NCBI GenBank assembly: GCA_002432945.1
Contig: DJHE01000020.1
Span: 209 to 16,846 of the forward strand
Direction: 5' to 3'
Origin: Synergistaceae bacterium UBA5827
GTDB taxonomy: Bacteria > Synergistota > Synergistia > Synergistales > 79-D21
Length of the DNA stretch: 16,638 bases
Positions 7,220 to 14,506 of this stretch are shown here, piece by piece. A model generated the notes under the pieces. It was not told where the DNA came from. It saw only the letters and a program-made list of their open reading frames with translations, and ran no database searches. Position numbers and translations under genes: made by a program. Numbering within the stretch: the stretch's first letter is position 1; each line of letters begins with the position of its first letter.

Positions 7220-7699
7220 ATGGCAAGTCTGACCAAGATTATCGAAGATCACATCACCCAGTTGTTCCAGGAAGCGGAGGAAGAAGTCGTTGCCCTTCGC
7301 AGGAAAGACCTGGCTGAGCTCTTTGGATGTGTCCCGAGCCAGATCAACTACGTCCTCAGGAGCCGCTTCACGCCGGAGAGAGGATTCCTTGTCGACAGCC
7401 AGCGAGGCGGTCACGGCTACATCCGCATTCTCCGGCTGGCTTTCAGGTTTCCCGAGGATCGTGTGAACCATATCGAAGACCTCGTTGGGGAAACTCTCTC
7501 CGAGGCCGAGGCAAAAAGACTTCTCCTGAACCTGCAGCACCGCCAGATGATCACCGGGAGGGAACGCCTGCTGATCGAGGTGGCCCTTCGGTACCAGGAG
7601 GAAGTTGCACGATCCCTTTTCGACCTTTCCCCCTATCGCCGGGATGTCATGAATGCCGAACTCCTGAAGAGGATGCTCAGGAGCCTGGTCCTTTCATAG
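7220..7699 (+). CDS. ctsR: Transcriptional repressor CtsR (class III heat-shock regulator)
   Basis: CtsR is a dimeric winged-HTH repressor of clp genes that falls off DNA on heating and is delivered to the ClpC protease system through McsB. The 159-residue protein has an HTH at about 29-46 (KDLAELFGCVPSQINYVL) and the diagnostic glycine-rich wing RGGHGYIRI at 62-70. Arg62 matches in number and context the wing arginine reported as a McsB phosphorylation target in Geobacillus CtsR. The C-terminal half (about 80-155) is the helical four-helix-type dimer domain. AGGGGGTG at 7207-7214 precedes the ATG. It is the first gene of ctsR-mcsA-mcsB-clpC and has a likely CtsR box in its own promoter. Confidence 0.95.
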   Translation: MASLTKIIEDHITQLFQEAEEEVVALRRKDLAELFGCVPSQINYVLRSRFTPERGFLVDSQRGGHGYIRILRLAFRFPEDRVNHIEDLVGETLSEAEAKRLLLNLQHRQMITGRERLLIEVALRYQEEVARSLFDLSPYRRDVMNAELLKRMLRSLVLS

Positions 7700-7708
7700 G
7701 TCAGTCCC

Positions 7709-8236
7709 ATGCTCTGCGAAAAGTGCGGAAAAAAGAACGCTGATGTTCATATCCGGCAAGTGGTGCAGGGAGTGGTCTCCGAACACCATCTTTGCAGGGA
7801 CTGTTCGCGTGAACTTTCACCCAACTGGAAGCCGGGCAGCGATTTTCTCGAGTTTTCCATTGGGACCTTTTTGGAGAACCTCTGCAAAAACCTGGGCCCC
7901 GTGAAACCCGAGGAAGGAAAGGCATGCCAGGATATCCCACCCTGTTCCCGCTGCGGACTCGAATTCGAAGATTTCAGGAAAGCGGGGCAGTTTGGCTGCG
8001 CAGGCTGTTATGAAGCCTTCAGGGAATGGATCCGTCCCCTTTTTGCCCGTATCCATGGTTCTGAAAGCTACAGGGGACCTGCTCCCGATGGAGGCTCCAC
8101 CCAGGGCATCGACGCCGACTTGGCCCTCTTGAAGAACCAGTTGAAGGAAGCTGTTGCCGCTGAACGGTACGAGATGGCGGCGACCCTGAGGGATCGGATA
8201 AGGGTCCTGGAAGGGAGGCTCGCGGATGGACGCTGA
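7709..8236 (+). CDS. mcsA: McsA, zinc-binding activator of the McsB arginine kinase
   Basis: McsA activates McsB and modulates CtsR in the heat-shock response. The 175 residues show two CXXC pairs at the N-terminus (Cys3/Cys6 and Cys29/Cys32), a second set at Cys79/Cys82 and Cys97/Cys100 (two predicted zinc sites), and a C-terminal UVR motif at about 134-170 (LKEAVAAERYEMAATLRDRI). This matches the McsA layout. The ATG begins 9 bases after the ctsR stop, and the end overlaps mcsB by 11 bases, so kinase and activator are probably made in a fixed ratio by translational coupling. Confidence 0.93.
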   Translation: MLCEKCGKKNADVHIRQVVQGVVSEHHLCRDCSRELSPNWKPGSDFLEFSIGTFLENLCKNLGPVKPEEGKACQDIPPCSRCGLEFEDFRKAGQFGCAGCYEAFREWIRPLFARIHGSESYRGPAPDGGSTQGIDADLALLKNQLKEAVAAERYEMAATLRDRIRVLEGRLADGR

Positions 8237-9272
8237 AGGGATCCTTTCCCTGCCATTGGCATGGGCGGAGGGAAAGGGCAATTCCGCTGATGTCATTGTA
8301 TCCAGCCGGGTCCGGCTTGCAAGGAACCTGGATCGCTTCCCTTTCGTAACCCGCGCGACGCCGGAGGAGAGGAAATCGGTCGCAGAAGCGGTGCGCGAAG
8401 CGATCGAGTCCGAGCCGCTTTTCAGGGAGTGTACCTGCTGCCCAGTTTGCGAGCTCGAAGCCCTTTCAAGGGGCCTCCTGGTCGAAAGACGGCTGATGAG
8501 CCCGGGTTTCCTTAAGGGCTGCCCGGAGAGAGTCCTTTTCATCGATGCAAAGGGTATCGTTTCCGTCATGGTGAACGAGGAAGACCACCTCAGGATACAG
8601 GTTCTTCTCGGTGGGCTGGCTCTCTGCGAGGCCTCGCGAATCGCTTCATCGATCGATCGCATCCTCACCCGGCTGGGGTTTGCCTTCGACTCGGAATTCG
8701 GCTTTCTCACGACTTGCCCGACGAACGTGGGAACGGGCCTGAGGGCTTCTGTCATGCTCCACCTGCCGGCCTTGAAGATGTCGCACGCCATGCCGGAAAT
8801 CATTGCCCAATCCGGTCGCCTGGGGCTCGTTGTCAGGGGAGCCTACGGTGAAGGGACGACTTCTGCCGGATCCCTCTACCAGGTTTCGAACCAGGTGACG
8901 TTAGGGCTCTCACCGGAAGAACTGATCGAGAAGGTGGAGGCCATCGCTTCCCGTCTCGCCGAGCAGGAAGGGCGGGCCAGGGATGTCCTCCTGAAAGGGC
9001 AGAAAACCCTGGAAGATCGACTCTGGAGGGCGTGGGGAACCCTCTCCCATGCTCGGCGAATCGGTCTTTCCGAAGCAATGGAGTGCCTTTCGCTTGTAAG
9101 AATGGGACAGGAGGCGGGACTTGGGGCGCCTTTCAACAAGATGCCGTGGGGCCGTCTTTTTTTGGATATCCAGCCCGGGCACGTCCAGGCCAGGACGGGT
9201 CGCCAGCTTTCGGAGGAAGAAACCGAGGTTGCGCGGGCTGAGTTGATAAGGAATGCCTTGGCCCAACTGTAA
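8226..9272 (+). CDS. mcsB: Protein arginine kinase McsB
   Basis: McsB phosphorylates arginine side chains on proteins, marking them for ClpC-ClpP. The 348-residue sequence has the phosphagen-kinase fold motifs: SSRVRLARN at 26-34, NEEDH at 117-121 (catalytic glutamate region), the CPTNVGTG motif with Cys164, and RGAYGEG at 204-210. GGGAGG at 8213-8218 lies 7 bases before the ATG, inside mcsA. One detail to note is the C-terminal segment where Firmicute McsB has the phosphoarginine-sensing RDxxRA motif. Here it reads T-E-V-A-R-A (333-338), keeping the final Arg-Ala and an acidic residue but not the first arginine. Alignment is by eye from memory of the Bacillus sequence. Confidence 0.95.
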   Translation: MDAEGILSLPLAWAEGKGNSADVIVSSRVRLARNLDRFPFVTRATPEERKSVAEAVREAIESEPLFRECTCCPVCELEALSRGLLVERRLMSPGFLKGCPERVLFIDAKGIVSVMVNEEDHLRIQVLLGGLALCEASRIASSIDRILTRLGFAFDSEFGFLTTCPTNVGTGLRASVMLHLPALKMSHAMPEIIAQSGRLGLVVRGAYGEGTTSAGSLYQVSNQVTLGLSPEELIEKVEAIASRLAEQEGRARDVLLKGQKTLEDRLWRAWGTLSHARRIGLSEAMECLSLVRMGQEAGLGAPFNKMPWGRLFLDIQPGHVQARTGRQLSEEETEVARAELIRNALAQL

Positions 9273-9308
9273 AAGGGGGCCGCAAACCGGCCGAAAGGGG
9301 TAAGCAGA

Positions 9309-11777
9309 ATGTGGCAATTTTTTACCGAAAGGGGAAAACGCGTTGTCCAGCTGGCGCATCGTGAGGCGCTTGCCCTGGGGCACGACGTGATAGGGACTGA
9401 ACATCTTCTTCTCGGCCTCGTGGCTGAGGGTGAGGGAGTGGCTGCCCAGGTCCTTCGAAACTCCGGCATGGAACTTTCCGACGTGAGAAGCAGGGTTGAG
9501 GCGGCGGTCGGCAAGGGACACCCGAGGGACAAGCCCCTTGACCTGCCCCTGAGCCCACGAGCCAAGCGCGTCCTGGATCTTGCGATGCGCGAAGCCAGGA
9601 ATATGGGGGTCAATTATGTCGGGACCGAGCACATCCTCCTCGGCCTCCTCGCAGAGGGAGAGGGAGTAGCGGCCCAGGTCCTGACTGCAATGGGGCTTGA
9701 AATACAAAGTGTGAGGGAAGAAATTTCGTCGACCCTGTCGGGAGGCGAAATGGGGCCTGCACGCGGACAGGCGGGAGTCGAAAGCCCTACGGTAGCTTCG
9801 AACCGGGTTAACCGTTCCCGGACACCGACTCTCGATTCGCTGGGAATAGACCTGACCGAAATGGCGAGAAAGCGAGACTTGGATCCGGTTATCGGTCGGA
9901 CGAAAGAAATCCAGCGCCTGATCCAGATCCTCTCGAGGAGGACAAAGAACAACCCTGTCTTGATCGGGGAACCTGGCGTGGGAAAAACTGCGATAGTGGA
10001 AGGGCTCGCCCAAAAAGTGGTTGCCGGAGACGTTCCGGAGATCCTCAAAGGGAAGCGGGTCGTCCAGCTCAACATGGGGAACCTCGTGGCGGGAACGAAG
10101 TACCGTGGAGAGTTCGAGGAAAGGCTTCGGAAGCTGGTCAAGGAGCTTGTCGAATCGAAGGATGTCGTCCTCTTTATCGATGAGGTCCATACGATCGTTG
10201 GCGCTGGTGGGGCAGAGGGGGCCGTCGACGCGGCCAACATCCTCAAGCCCAGCCTCTCGAAGGGTGATTTCCAGGTTGTTGGGGCAACGACGTTCGATGA
10301 ATATCGCAAACACATCGAAAAGGACGCTGCCCTGGAGAGGCGCTTCCAACCCGTTGTCGTTCATGAGCCGGGAGTGGAAGACACGATTTCGATCCTGAGG
10401 GGATTAAGAGACCGTTACGAAGCCCATCACCGGGTAAAAATCGAGGACAGTGCCCTGGAGACGGCCTCCCGCCTCGGCGAGCGGTATATTTCCGACCGGT
10501 TCCTGCCGGATAAGGCGATCGACCTGATCGACGAGGCGGCAGCCCGTGCCCGCCTGAAGACGATGGAGACCCCTGCGGACCTGAAGGAACTAGAGAGGAA
10601 CCTTGAAAACGTACTGAAGGAAAAGGAATCGGCTGTTTCTTCACAGGAGTTTGAAAAGGCAGCGAGGCTTCGCGACGAGGAGCGGAAGGTCTCGGATGAA
10701 CTGGAAGAGAAGCGTGCAAGCTGGCTTCTCCGCAGGAACCAGGAGGAACCTGTGGTAAATGGCGAGGATATTGCCGCCATTGTTTCGGAATGGACGGGCA
10801 TTCCCGTCATCCAGTTGACCGAAGAGGAAACAGCCCGCCTTTTGAGGATGGAAGAGGAACTTCACCGGCGCATGGTGGGACAGCAGGAGGCGGTGAACGC
10901 AGTTTCCCGTGCGGTACGAAGGGCCCGCAGTGGGTTGAAGGACCCGAAGAGACCGGTGGGAAGCTTCCTGTTCATGGGGCCGACAGGAGTGGGAAAGACC
11001 GAAATGGCAAAGGCCCTGGCGGCCTTTCTTTTCGGCAGTGAAGAGGCGATGGTTCGCTACGACATGAGCGAGTACATGGAGCGCCACGAGGTCTCCAAGC
11101 TCATCGGAGCCCCGCCGGGTTACGTGGGGTACGAAGAGGGGGGCAAGCTGACCGAAGCGATCCGGCGGCGCCCCTACGCGGTCATCCTTTTTGACGAAAT
11201 CGAAAAGGCCCATCCCGATGTGTTCAATCTCCTTCTCCAAATCCTCGAAGACGGCCGACTGACCGACGGGCAGGGGCGTGCCGTTGATTTTCGAAACACG
11301 GTGGTCATCATGACGAGCAACGTCGGGGCCCGGGACCTGGCGAAAGGGCAGGGCTTGGGGTTTGCAGCGGAAAAGGGGCTGAGCGAGGGAGATCACCAGA
11401 AGGCGAAGGAGAGGGTCCTCGAAGCGATGAAACAGGCTTTTCGCCCGGAATTCCTAAACCGCGTGGACGACATCGTCGTCTTCCGCTCTCTCTCGAAAGA
11501 AGAATTGCTCAGGATCGTGGACCTGATGCTTGCGGAAGTCGAGAGGCGCGTAAAGGAGCGAGGAATCGGGGTCAGGGTTTCGTCGGAGGCACGCGAATTC
11601 CTCCTGGATAAGGGCTACGACCCGAAATACGGTGCGAGGCCCCTGAGGCGGACTATCCAGCGCATGGTGGAAGATCGCCTTGCCGACCTATTCCTGGAAG
11701 GACGTTTCAAGGACGGGAAAAGGGTGGAAATCGAAGTGGAAGGCGACCAGCTCGCTTTTCGAGAAATACCGGCCTGA
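9309..11777 (+). CDS. clpC: ATP-dependent Clp protease unfoldase ClpC
   Basis: Hexameric AAA+ unfoldase that feeds substrates, including arginine-phosphorylated ones, to ClpP. Domains in the 822 residues: two Clp_N repeats (about 1-145, each with GTEH[LI]LLGL); AAA1 with Walker A GEPGVGKT at 220-227; a middle domain with a UVR motif around 430-465 (SSQEFEKAARLRDEE); AAA2 with Walker A GPTGVGKT at 557-564; and the ClpP-docking loop LGF at 683-685. Glu31 in the first GTEH aligns with Bacillus ClpC Glu32, a phosphoarginine-binding residue. Full length and intact. It begins 36 bases after mcsB, with AAAGGGG before the ATG. The gap holds a small 5-bp hairpin (9278-9292) without a T-run. ClpP is not encoded in this window. 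Confidence 0.97.
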   Translation: MWQFFTERGKRVVQLAHREALALGHDVIGTEHLLLGLVAEGEGVAAQVLRNSGMELSDVRSRVEAAVGKGHPRDKPLDLPLSPRAKRVLDLAMREARNMGVNYVGTEHILLGLLAEGEGVAAQVLTAMGLEIQSVREEISSTLSGGEMGPARGQAGVESPTVASNRVNRSRTPTLDSLGIDLTEMARKRDLDPVIGRTKEIQRLIQILSRRTKNNPVLIGEPGVGKTAIVEGLAQKVVAGDVPEILKGKRVVQLNMGNLVAGTKYRGEFEERLRKLVKELVESKDVVLFIDEVHTIVGAGGAEGAVDAANILKPSLSKGDFQVVGATTFDEYRKHIEKDAALERRFQPVVVHEPGVEDTISILRGLRDRYEAHHRVKIEDSALETASRLGERYISDRFLPDKAIDLIDEAAARARLKTMETPADLKELERNLENVLKEKESAVSSQEFEKAARLRDEERKVSDELEEKRASWLLRRNQEEPVVNGEDIAAIVSEWTGIPVIQLTEEETARLLRMEEELHRRMVGQQEAVNAVSRAVRRARSGLKDPKRPVGSFLFMGPTGVGKTEMAKALAAFLFGSEEAMVRYDMSEYMERHEVSKLIGAPPGYVGYEEGGKLTEAIRRRPYAVILFDEIEKAHPDVFNLLLQILEDGRLTDGQGRAVDFRNTVVIMTSNVGARDLAKGQGLGFAAEKGLSEGDHQKAKERVLEAMKQAFRPEFLNRVDDIVVFRSLSKEELLRIVDLMLAEVERRVKERGIGVRVSSEAREFLLDKGYDPKYGARPLRRTIQRMVEDRLADLFLEGRFKDGKRVEIEVEGDQLAFREIPA

Positions 11778-11820
11778 AAACGTTCGGGGCGGAATAACAT
11801 CAACCGGGGAGGAGCAAAAC

Positions 11821-12672
11821 TTGAAAAAGTCGCTCATTTTTGTCGGAATACTGGTTTCCCTCTTGGCCTTCTCTTCAATCCAGGCCACTGCTGCAGAACA
11901 GGCTCCGGTCATGAAGGCCGGGACAGAGAGCGTAACGGCTGACGACCTGCTGTTCCTGCTGACCCAGAAAGCCGGGGGGAACGAAGCGATGGCCGGGATG
12001 GTCGCTTCAGGGATGACCATCGAGGAAAAGAAGGATTTCCTGAAGGATATCGGCGACTTGCTCCTGGTTTTCCAGGCTGCCCAGCTGAAGGGCCTCCACC
12101 TAAACCCTGTCGTGGCTGCAAAGATTCGCTGGGACGCGGTGAACACGATGGCCCAGGCCTACGTCGAAAAGGAAGCGGCAGGCTGGGACATGGGCGAAAA
12201 GGCGATGCGCGGCTATTTCGAGGCCCATAAGGCCAATTATGCTGTAAAGGAAGCTGTCCATGCCCGCCACATCCTGGTCGAATCCGAAGCGGAGGCACGT
12301 AGTCTTCTGCTGCAGGCCCTTGCGGGGTCGGACTTCGGCGAGCTGGCGGTGCGGGCAAGCAAGGACCAGGGGTCAGCCGAAAAAGGCGGCGATCTGGGCT
12401 GGATTGAAAAGGGGGATACCGTCCCGGCATTCGAGGAAGCGGCTTTTTCGGCTAGGCAGGGAAATCTTGCAGGCCCGGTCCAGAGTGAATATGGATGGCA
12501 CGTGATCCAGGTTCTTGGCCGGAGGCCAGCGGGAGAAGGGCTTTACGAGGCTGCAAAACCGCAGGTTGCAAGGGACCTCCAGCAATCGTACCTGGAAGCG
12601 GTGCTGGCGAGTTTACGATCTGGGGCAAAGATCTCCATAGACGAAAAGCAGCTTGCCAAGCTGGGGCAATAG
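11821..12672 (+). CDS. Exported parvulin-type peptidyl-prolyl cis-trans isomerase
   Basis: Probable extracytoplasmic folding factor of the PpiC/PrsA/SurA type. I chose the TTG at 11821 because GGGGAGGAG (11806-11814) lies 6 bases upstream and the product then begins with a clear signal peptide: MKK, a hydrophobic stretch to about residue 20, and cleavage around Ala24/Ala25 (ATAA-E). There is no lipobox cysteine, so it is not a PrsA-like lipoprotein. A helical N-terminal chaperone-like region (about 26-140) is followed by the parvulin domain at about 146-240, with VHARHILVES, GGDLGWIEKGD and SEYGWHVIQVLGRRP. The total is 283 residues. It lies 43 bases after clpC and before a strong hairpin, so it is probably the last gene of the stress operon; in many Firmicutes radA occupies this place. 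The name prsA would over-interpret it. Confidence 0.9.
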   Translation: MKKSLIFVGILVSLLAFSSIQATAAEQAPVMKAGTESVTADDLLFLLTQKAGGNEAMAGMVASGMTIEEKKDFLKDIGDLLLVFQAAQLKGLHLNPVVAAKIRWDAVNTMAQAYVEKEAAGWDMGEKAMRGYFEAHKANYAVKEAVHARHILVESEAEARSLLLQALAGSDFGELAVRASKDQGSAEKGGDLGWIEKGDTVPAFEEAAFSARQGNLAGPVQSEYGWHVIQVLGRRPAGEGLYEAAKPQVARDLQQSYLEAVLASLRSGAKISIDEKQLAKLGQ

Positions 12673-12676
12673 CGAA

Positions 12677-12720
12677 GAATCAATAAGGGCCGGGAAGAAG
12701 TTCCCGGCCCTTATTGATTC
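12677..12720. terminator. Perfect 20-bp hairpin ending the ctsR-clpC-parvulin operon
   Basis: The 20 bases from 12677 (GAATCAATAAGGGCCGGGAA) are exactly complementary to 12701-12720, with a 4-base GAAG loop. The hairpin starts 4 bases after the parvulin stop codon. Its outer 8-9 pairs are A/T-rich, giving an interrupted T-rich run (CCTTATTGATT) on the descending arm. It probably acts as a terminator and RNA 3'-end protector. The symmetry means it could work from either side, but no gene enters from the right. Confidence 0.8.
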
Positions 12721-12752
12721 CAATTAACGGCCTGGCAGTCGGGGCTTTGCGC

Positions 12753-12780
12753 TGGACAGCCTTGCCAATGGCCGTATAAT
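12753..12780 (+). promoter_or_regulatory. Promoter of the first nhaC gene
   Basis: TGGACA (12753-12758, 5 of 6 matches to the -35 consensus) and a perfect TATAAT (12775-12780) are separated by 16 bases. The element follows the preceding terminator directly. Predicted transcription start is near 12787, leaving a leader of about 100 bases before nhaC. Confidence 0.75.
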
Positions 12781-12885
12781 GTTGGTGGCAAACCAAAAGA
12801 AACTGGGGGGTGTAAGCCGGTTCAGGAAGAGCCCGAAAGGCGTATTCATGAGACACGGTAGACAAGAAAGGGGGAAATCACGGTC
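12781..12885 (+). other. Untranslated leader of the first nhaC
   Basis: About 100 bases lie between the predicted transcription start and the nhaC ATG. The 5' end can form TTGGT/ACCAA (12782-12786/12792-12796). A short ORF from an ATG at 12848 would encode MRHGRQERGKSRS and end in a TGA (12887-12889) that overlaps the nhaC start as ATGA. The ORF could couple translation, but there is no independent sign that it is translated. I could not match the leader to a known riboswitch class. Confidence 0.4.
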
Positions 12886-14412
12886 ATGACGGAAGAAATG
12901 GTAGGCAAGAAACCCAGTTTTGGGGTTGCGGTCATGGTTGTTCTGGTAGCGGCTGTCATCATAGGGTATAGCGTCCTCAAGCTTGAGGCTGAAGTCCACA
13001 TCCCTCTCGTCCTTTGCGCACTTTTCGCTGCGCTGGTCGGACGGTGGGTCCTCGGCATTCCCTGGAAGACCATCGAGGAAGGCATGATCAACGGAATCGT
13101 ACTGGCACTCCAGGCTGTTCTTATCCTGTATATCGTCGGCATGATCATCGGTGCCTGGATCCAGAGCGGCGTCGTCCCCAGCCTGATCTATTACGGACTT
13201 GACCTGCTTTCGCCCCGGTGGTTCCTCCTGGCCACACTGCTGATCTGCTCGGTCGTTTCCCTTTCGACCGGGACCTCCTGGGGTACGACCGGGACGGTCG
13301 GAATCGCGCTGATGGGCGTAGCCATGGGACTTGGCATTCCCGCTGCACTGGCGGCCGGCGTCGTCATCTCGGGGGCCTATTTCGGCGACAAGATGTCCCC
13401 GCTTTCCGACACGACCAACCTGGCCCCGGCCATCGCAGGAACCGACCTTTTCCAGCACATCCGGGCCATGATCTGGACCACGGGGCCGACCTACCTCCTC
13501 GTTTGCGCCATCACGATCGTGCTCGGTATGAGGTACGGCGGAGGGACTCTCGACGCGGCCAAGATCAGCGCGATCCAGGCCGTCATGTCCCACGAGTTCA
13601 GCATCAGCCTCCTCGGTTTTGTTCCCCCGCTTTTGGTCATCGCCCTCTGTGTCCTGAAAATGCCCGCCATCCCCGGCCTTTTCGCCGGCGTTGTGGCGGG
13701 TGCGGTCATCGCGGCCTTCCAGGGCCTCGGTATCGGGGACATCATGAACGTGATCCAGAATGGCTACTCGGCCACCCTCTCGGCCACCCTGGCCGAGGCT
13801 GAAGACCTGACGGCGGTTGCCAAGGCTCTGGCGGAGAGCAACATCCTGGGCGTGACTCCGGAGATGGCGAAAGAGGTCGGCGGAATGCTGAACGACCTGC
13901 TTACCCGCGGCGGCATGCAGTCCATGAACTGGACGATCTCCCTGATCATCTGTGCCCTTTCCTTCGGCGGCATCATGGAAAGGTGCGGCTTCCTGGAGGT
14001 CATGCTCCGGACGATCCTCAAGGGCGTCAAGAGCGTTGGCGGGCTTGTCGCGTCGGTTATCGCCTCCTGCTTCATCTGCAACGTTTTCCTGGGCGACCAG
14101 TACCTCTCGATCGTCATGCCGGGACGCATGTTCCGCCTGGGGTTCGAGGAAAAGGGACTTCATCCCCGCATGCTTTCCCGCTCCCTTGAAGACGCCGGGA
14201 CCCTGACCTCGGTGCTGATCCCATGGAACACCTGCGGTGCCTACAACAGCGGGGTTTTGGGAGTCCCGACCGTGGAATACCTTCCCTACGCGTTCCTCAA
14301 CTACCTGAACCCGCTCATGGCGATCCTGCTGACTTACCTGGGCATCGGGACAGCATGGAAAGGCAAGGAAGGCGAACCTGTGATCACGAAGGAGAAACCG
14401 GCCGGGCTTTAG
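12886..14412 (+). CDS. nhaC: NhaC-family Na+/H+ antiporter (paralogue 1)
   Basis: Polytopic secondary transporter of the NhaC (ion transporter) family. Members exchange Na+ for H+, and some are Na+/lactate-malate antiporters, so the exact substrate is not certain. The 508 residues contain about 11-12 hydrophobic segments. Conserved blocks are HIP-LVLCALFAALVGR near 38-53, GAWIQSGVVPSLIYYGL at 89-105, and the signature GAYFGDKMSPLSDTTN at 163-178 with Asp168 and Asp175. A LGDQYLSIVMPGRM block and LEDAGTLTSVLIPWNTCGAY follow near the C-terminal third. It has its own promoter, GGGGG about 11 bases before the ATG, and a terminator of its own. A close paralogue faces it at 14983-16515. Confidence 0.92.
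   Translation: MTEEMVGKKPSFGVAVMVVLVAAVIIGYSVLKLEAEVHIPLVLCALFAALVGRWVLGIPWKTIEEGMINGIVLALQAVLILYIVGMIIGAWIQSGVVPSLIYYGLDLLSPRWFLLATLLICSVVSLSTGTSWGTTGTVGIALMGVAMGLGIPAALAAGVVISGAYFGDKMSPLSDTTNLAPAIAGTDLFQHIRAMIWTTGPTYLLVCAITIVLGMRYGGGTLDAAKISAIQAVMSHEFSISLLGFVPPLLVIALCVLKMPAIPGLFAGVVAGAVIAAFQGLGIGDIMNVIQNGYSATLSATLAEAEDLTAVAKALAESNILGVTPEMAKEVGGMLNDLLTRGGMQSMNWTISLIICALSFGGIMERCGFLEVMLRTILKGVKSVGGLVASVIASCFICNVFLGDQYLSIVMPGRMFRLGFEEKGLHPRMLSRSLEDAGTLTSVLIPWNTCGAYNSGVLGVPTVEYLPYAFLNYLNPLMAILLTYLGIGTAWKGKEGEPVITKEKPAGL
13767..13790 (+). repeat. Perfect 12-bp tandem duplication inside nhaC
   Basis: CTCGGCCACCCT occurs twice in direct succession and encodes the repeated tetrapeptide SATLSATL, in a loop just after the conserved IGDIMNVIQNGYS block. 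The paralogue has SASISEEV at this place with the same length, so the repeat looks like local codon and residue convergence and does not seem to be an insertion that changed the reading frame. Confidence 0.6.
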
Positions 14413-14442
14413 GGAAAGGGATCTTGTTTTGTGAGAGAATGA

Positions 14443-14480
14443 CGGGGAGGGGCCGATAAAGGCCCTCCCCGCTTCTTTTC
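14443..14480 (+). terminator. Terminator after the first nhaC
   Basis: CGGGGAGGGGCC (14443-14454) pairs with GGCCCTCCCCG (14461-14471) around a 6-base GATAAA loop, leaving one bulged G. A T-rich CTTCTTTTCC tail follows. It lies 30 bases beyond the nhaC stop. The next gene starts only 26 bases after the hairpin and shows no promoter of its own, so partial readthrough may supply its mRNA. Confidence 0.82.
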
Positions 14481-14506
14481 CAGACCAGACTTGGAGGGAT
14501 TTTCCT

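Noticed and set aside
9278..9292. GGCCG-CAAAC-CGGCC hairpin between mcsB and clpC as a terminator
   Set aside because: Only 5 bp with no T-run, inside a co-directional operon. It may modulate clpC translation at most.
8910..10364. Open frame of 484 codons on the minus strand across mcsB and clpC
   Set aside because: It is antisense to two well-conserved genes, has no recognisable domain and no convincing ribosome-binding site.
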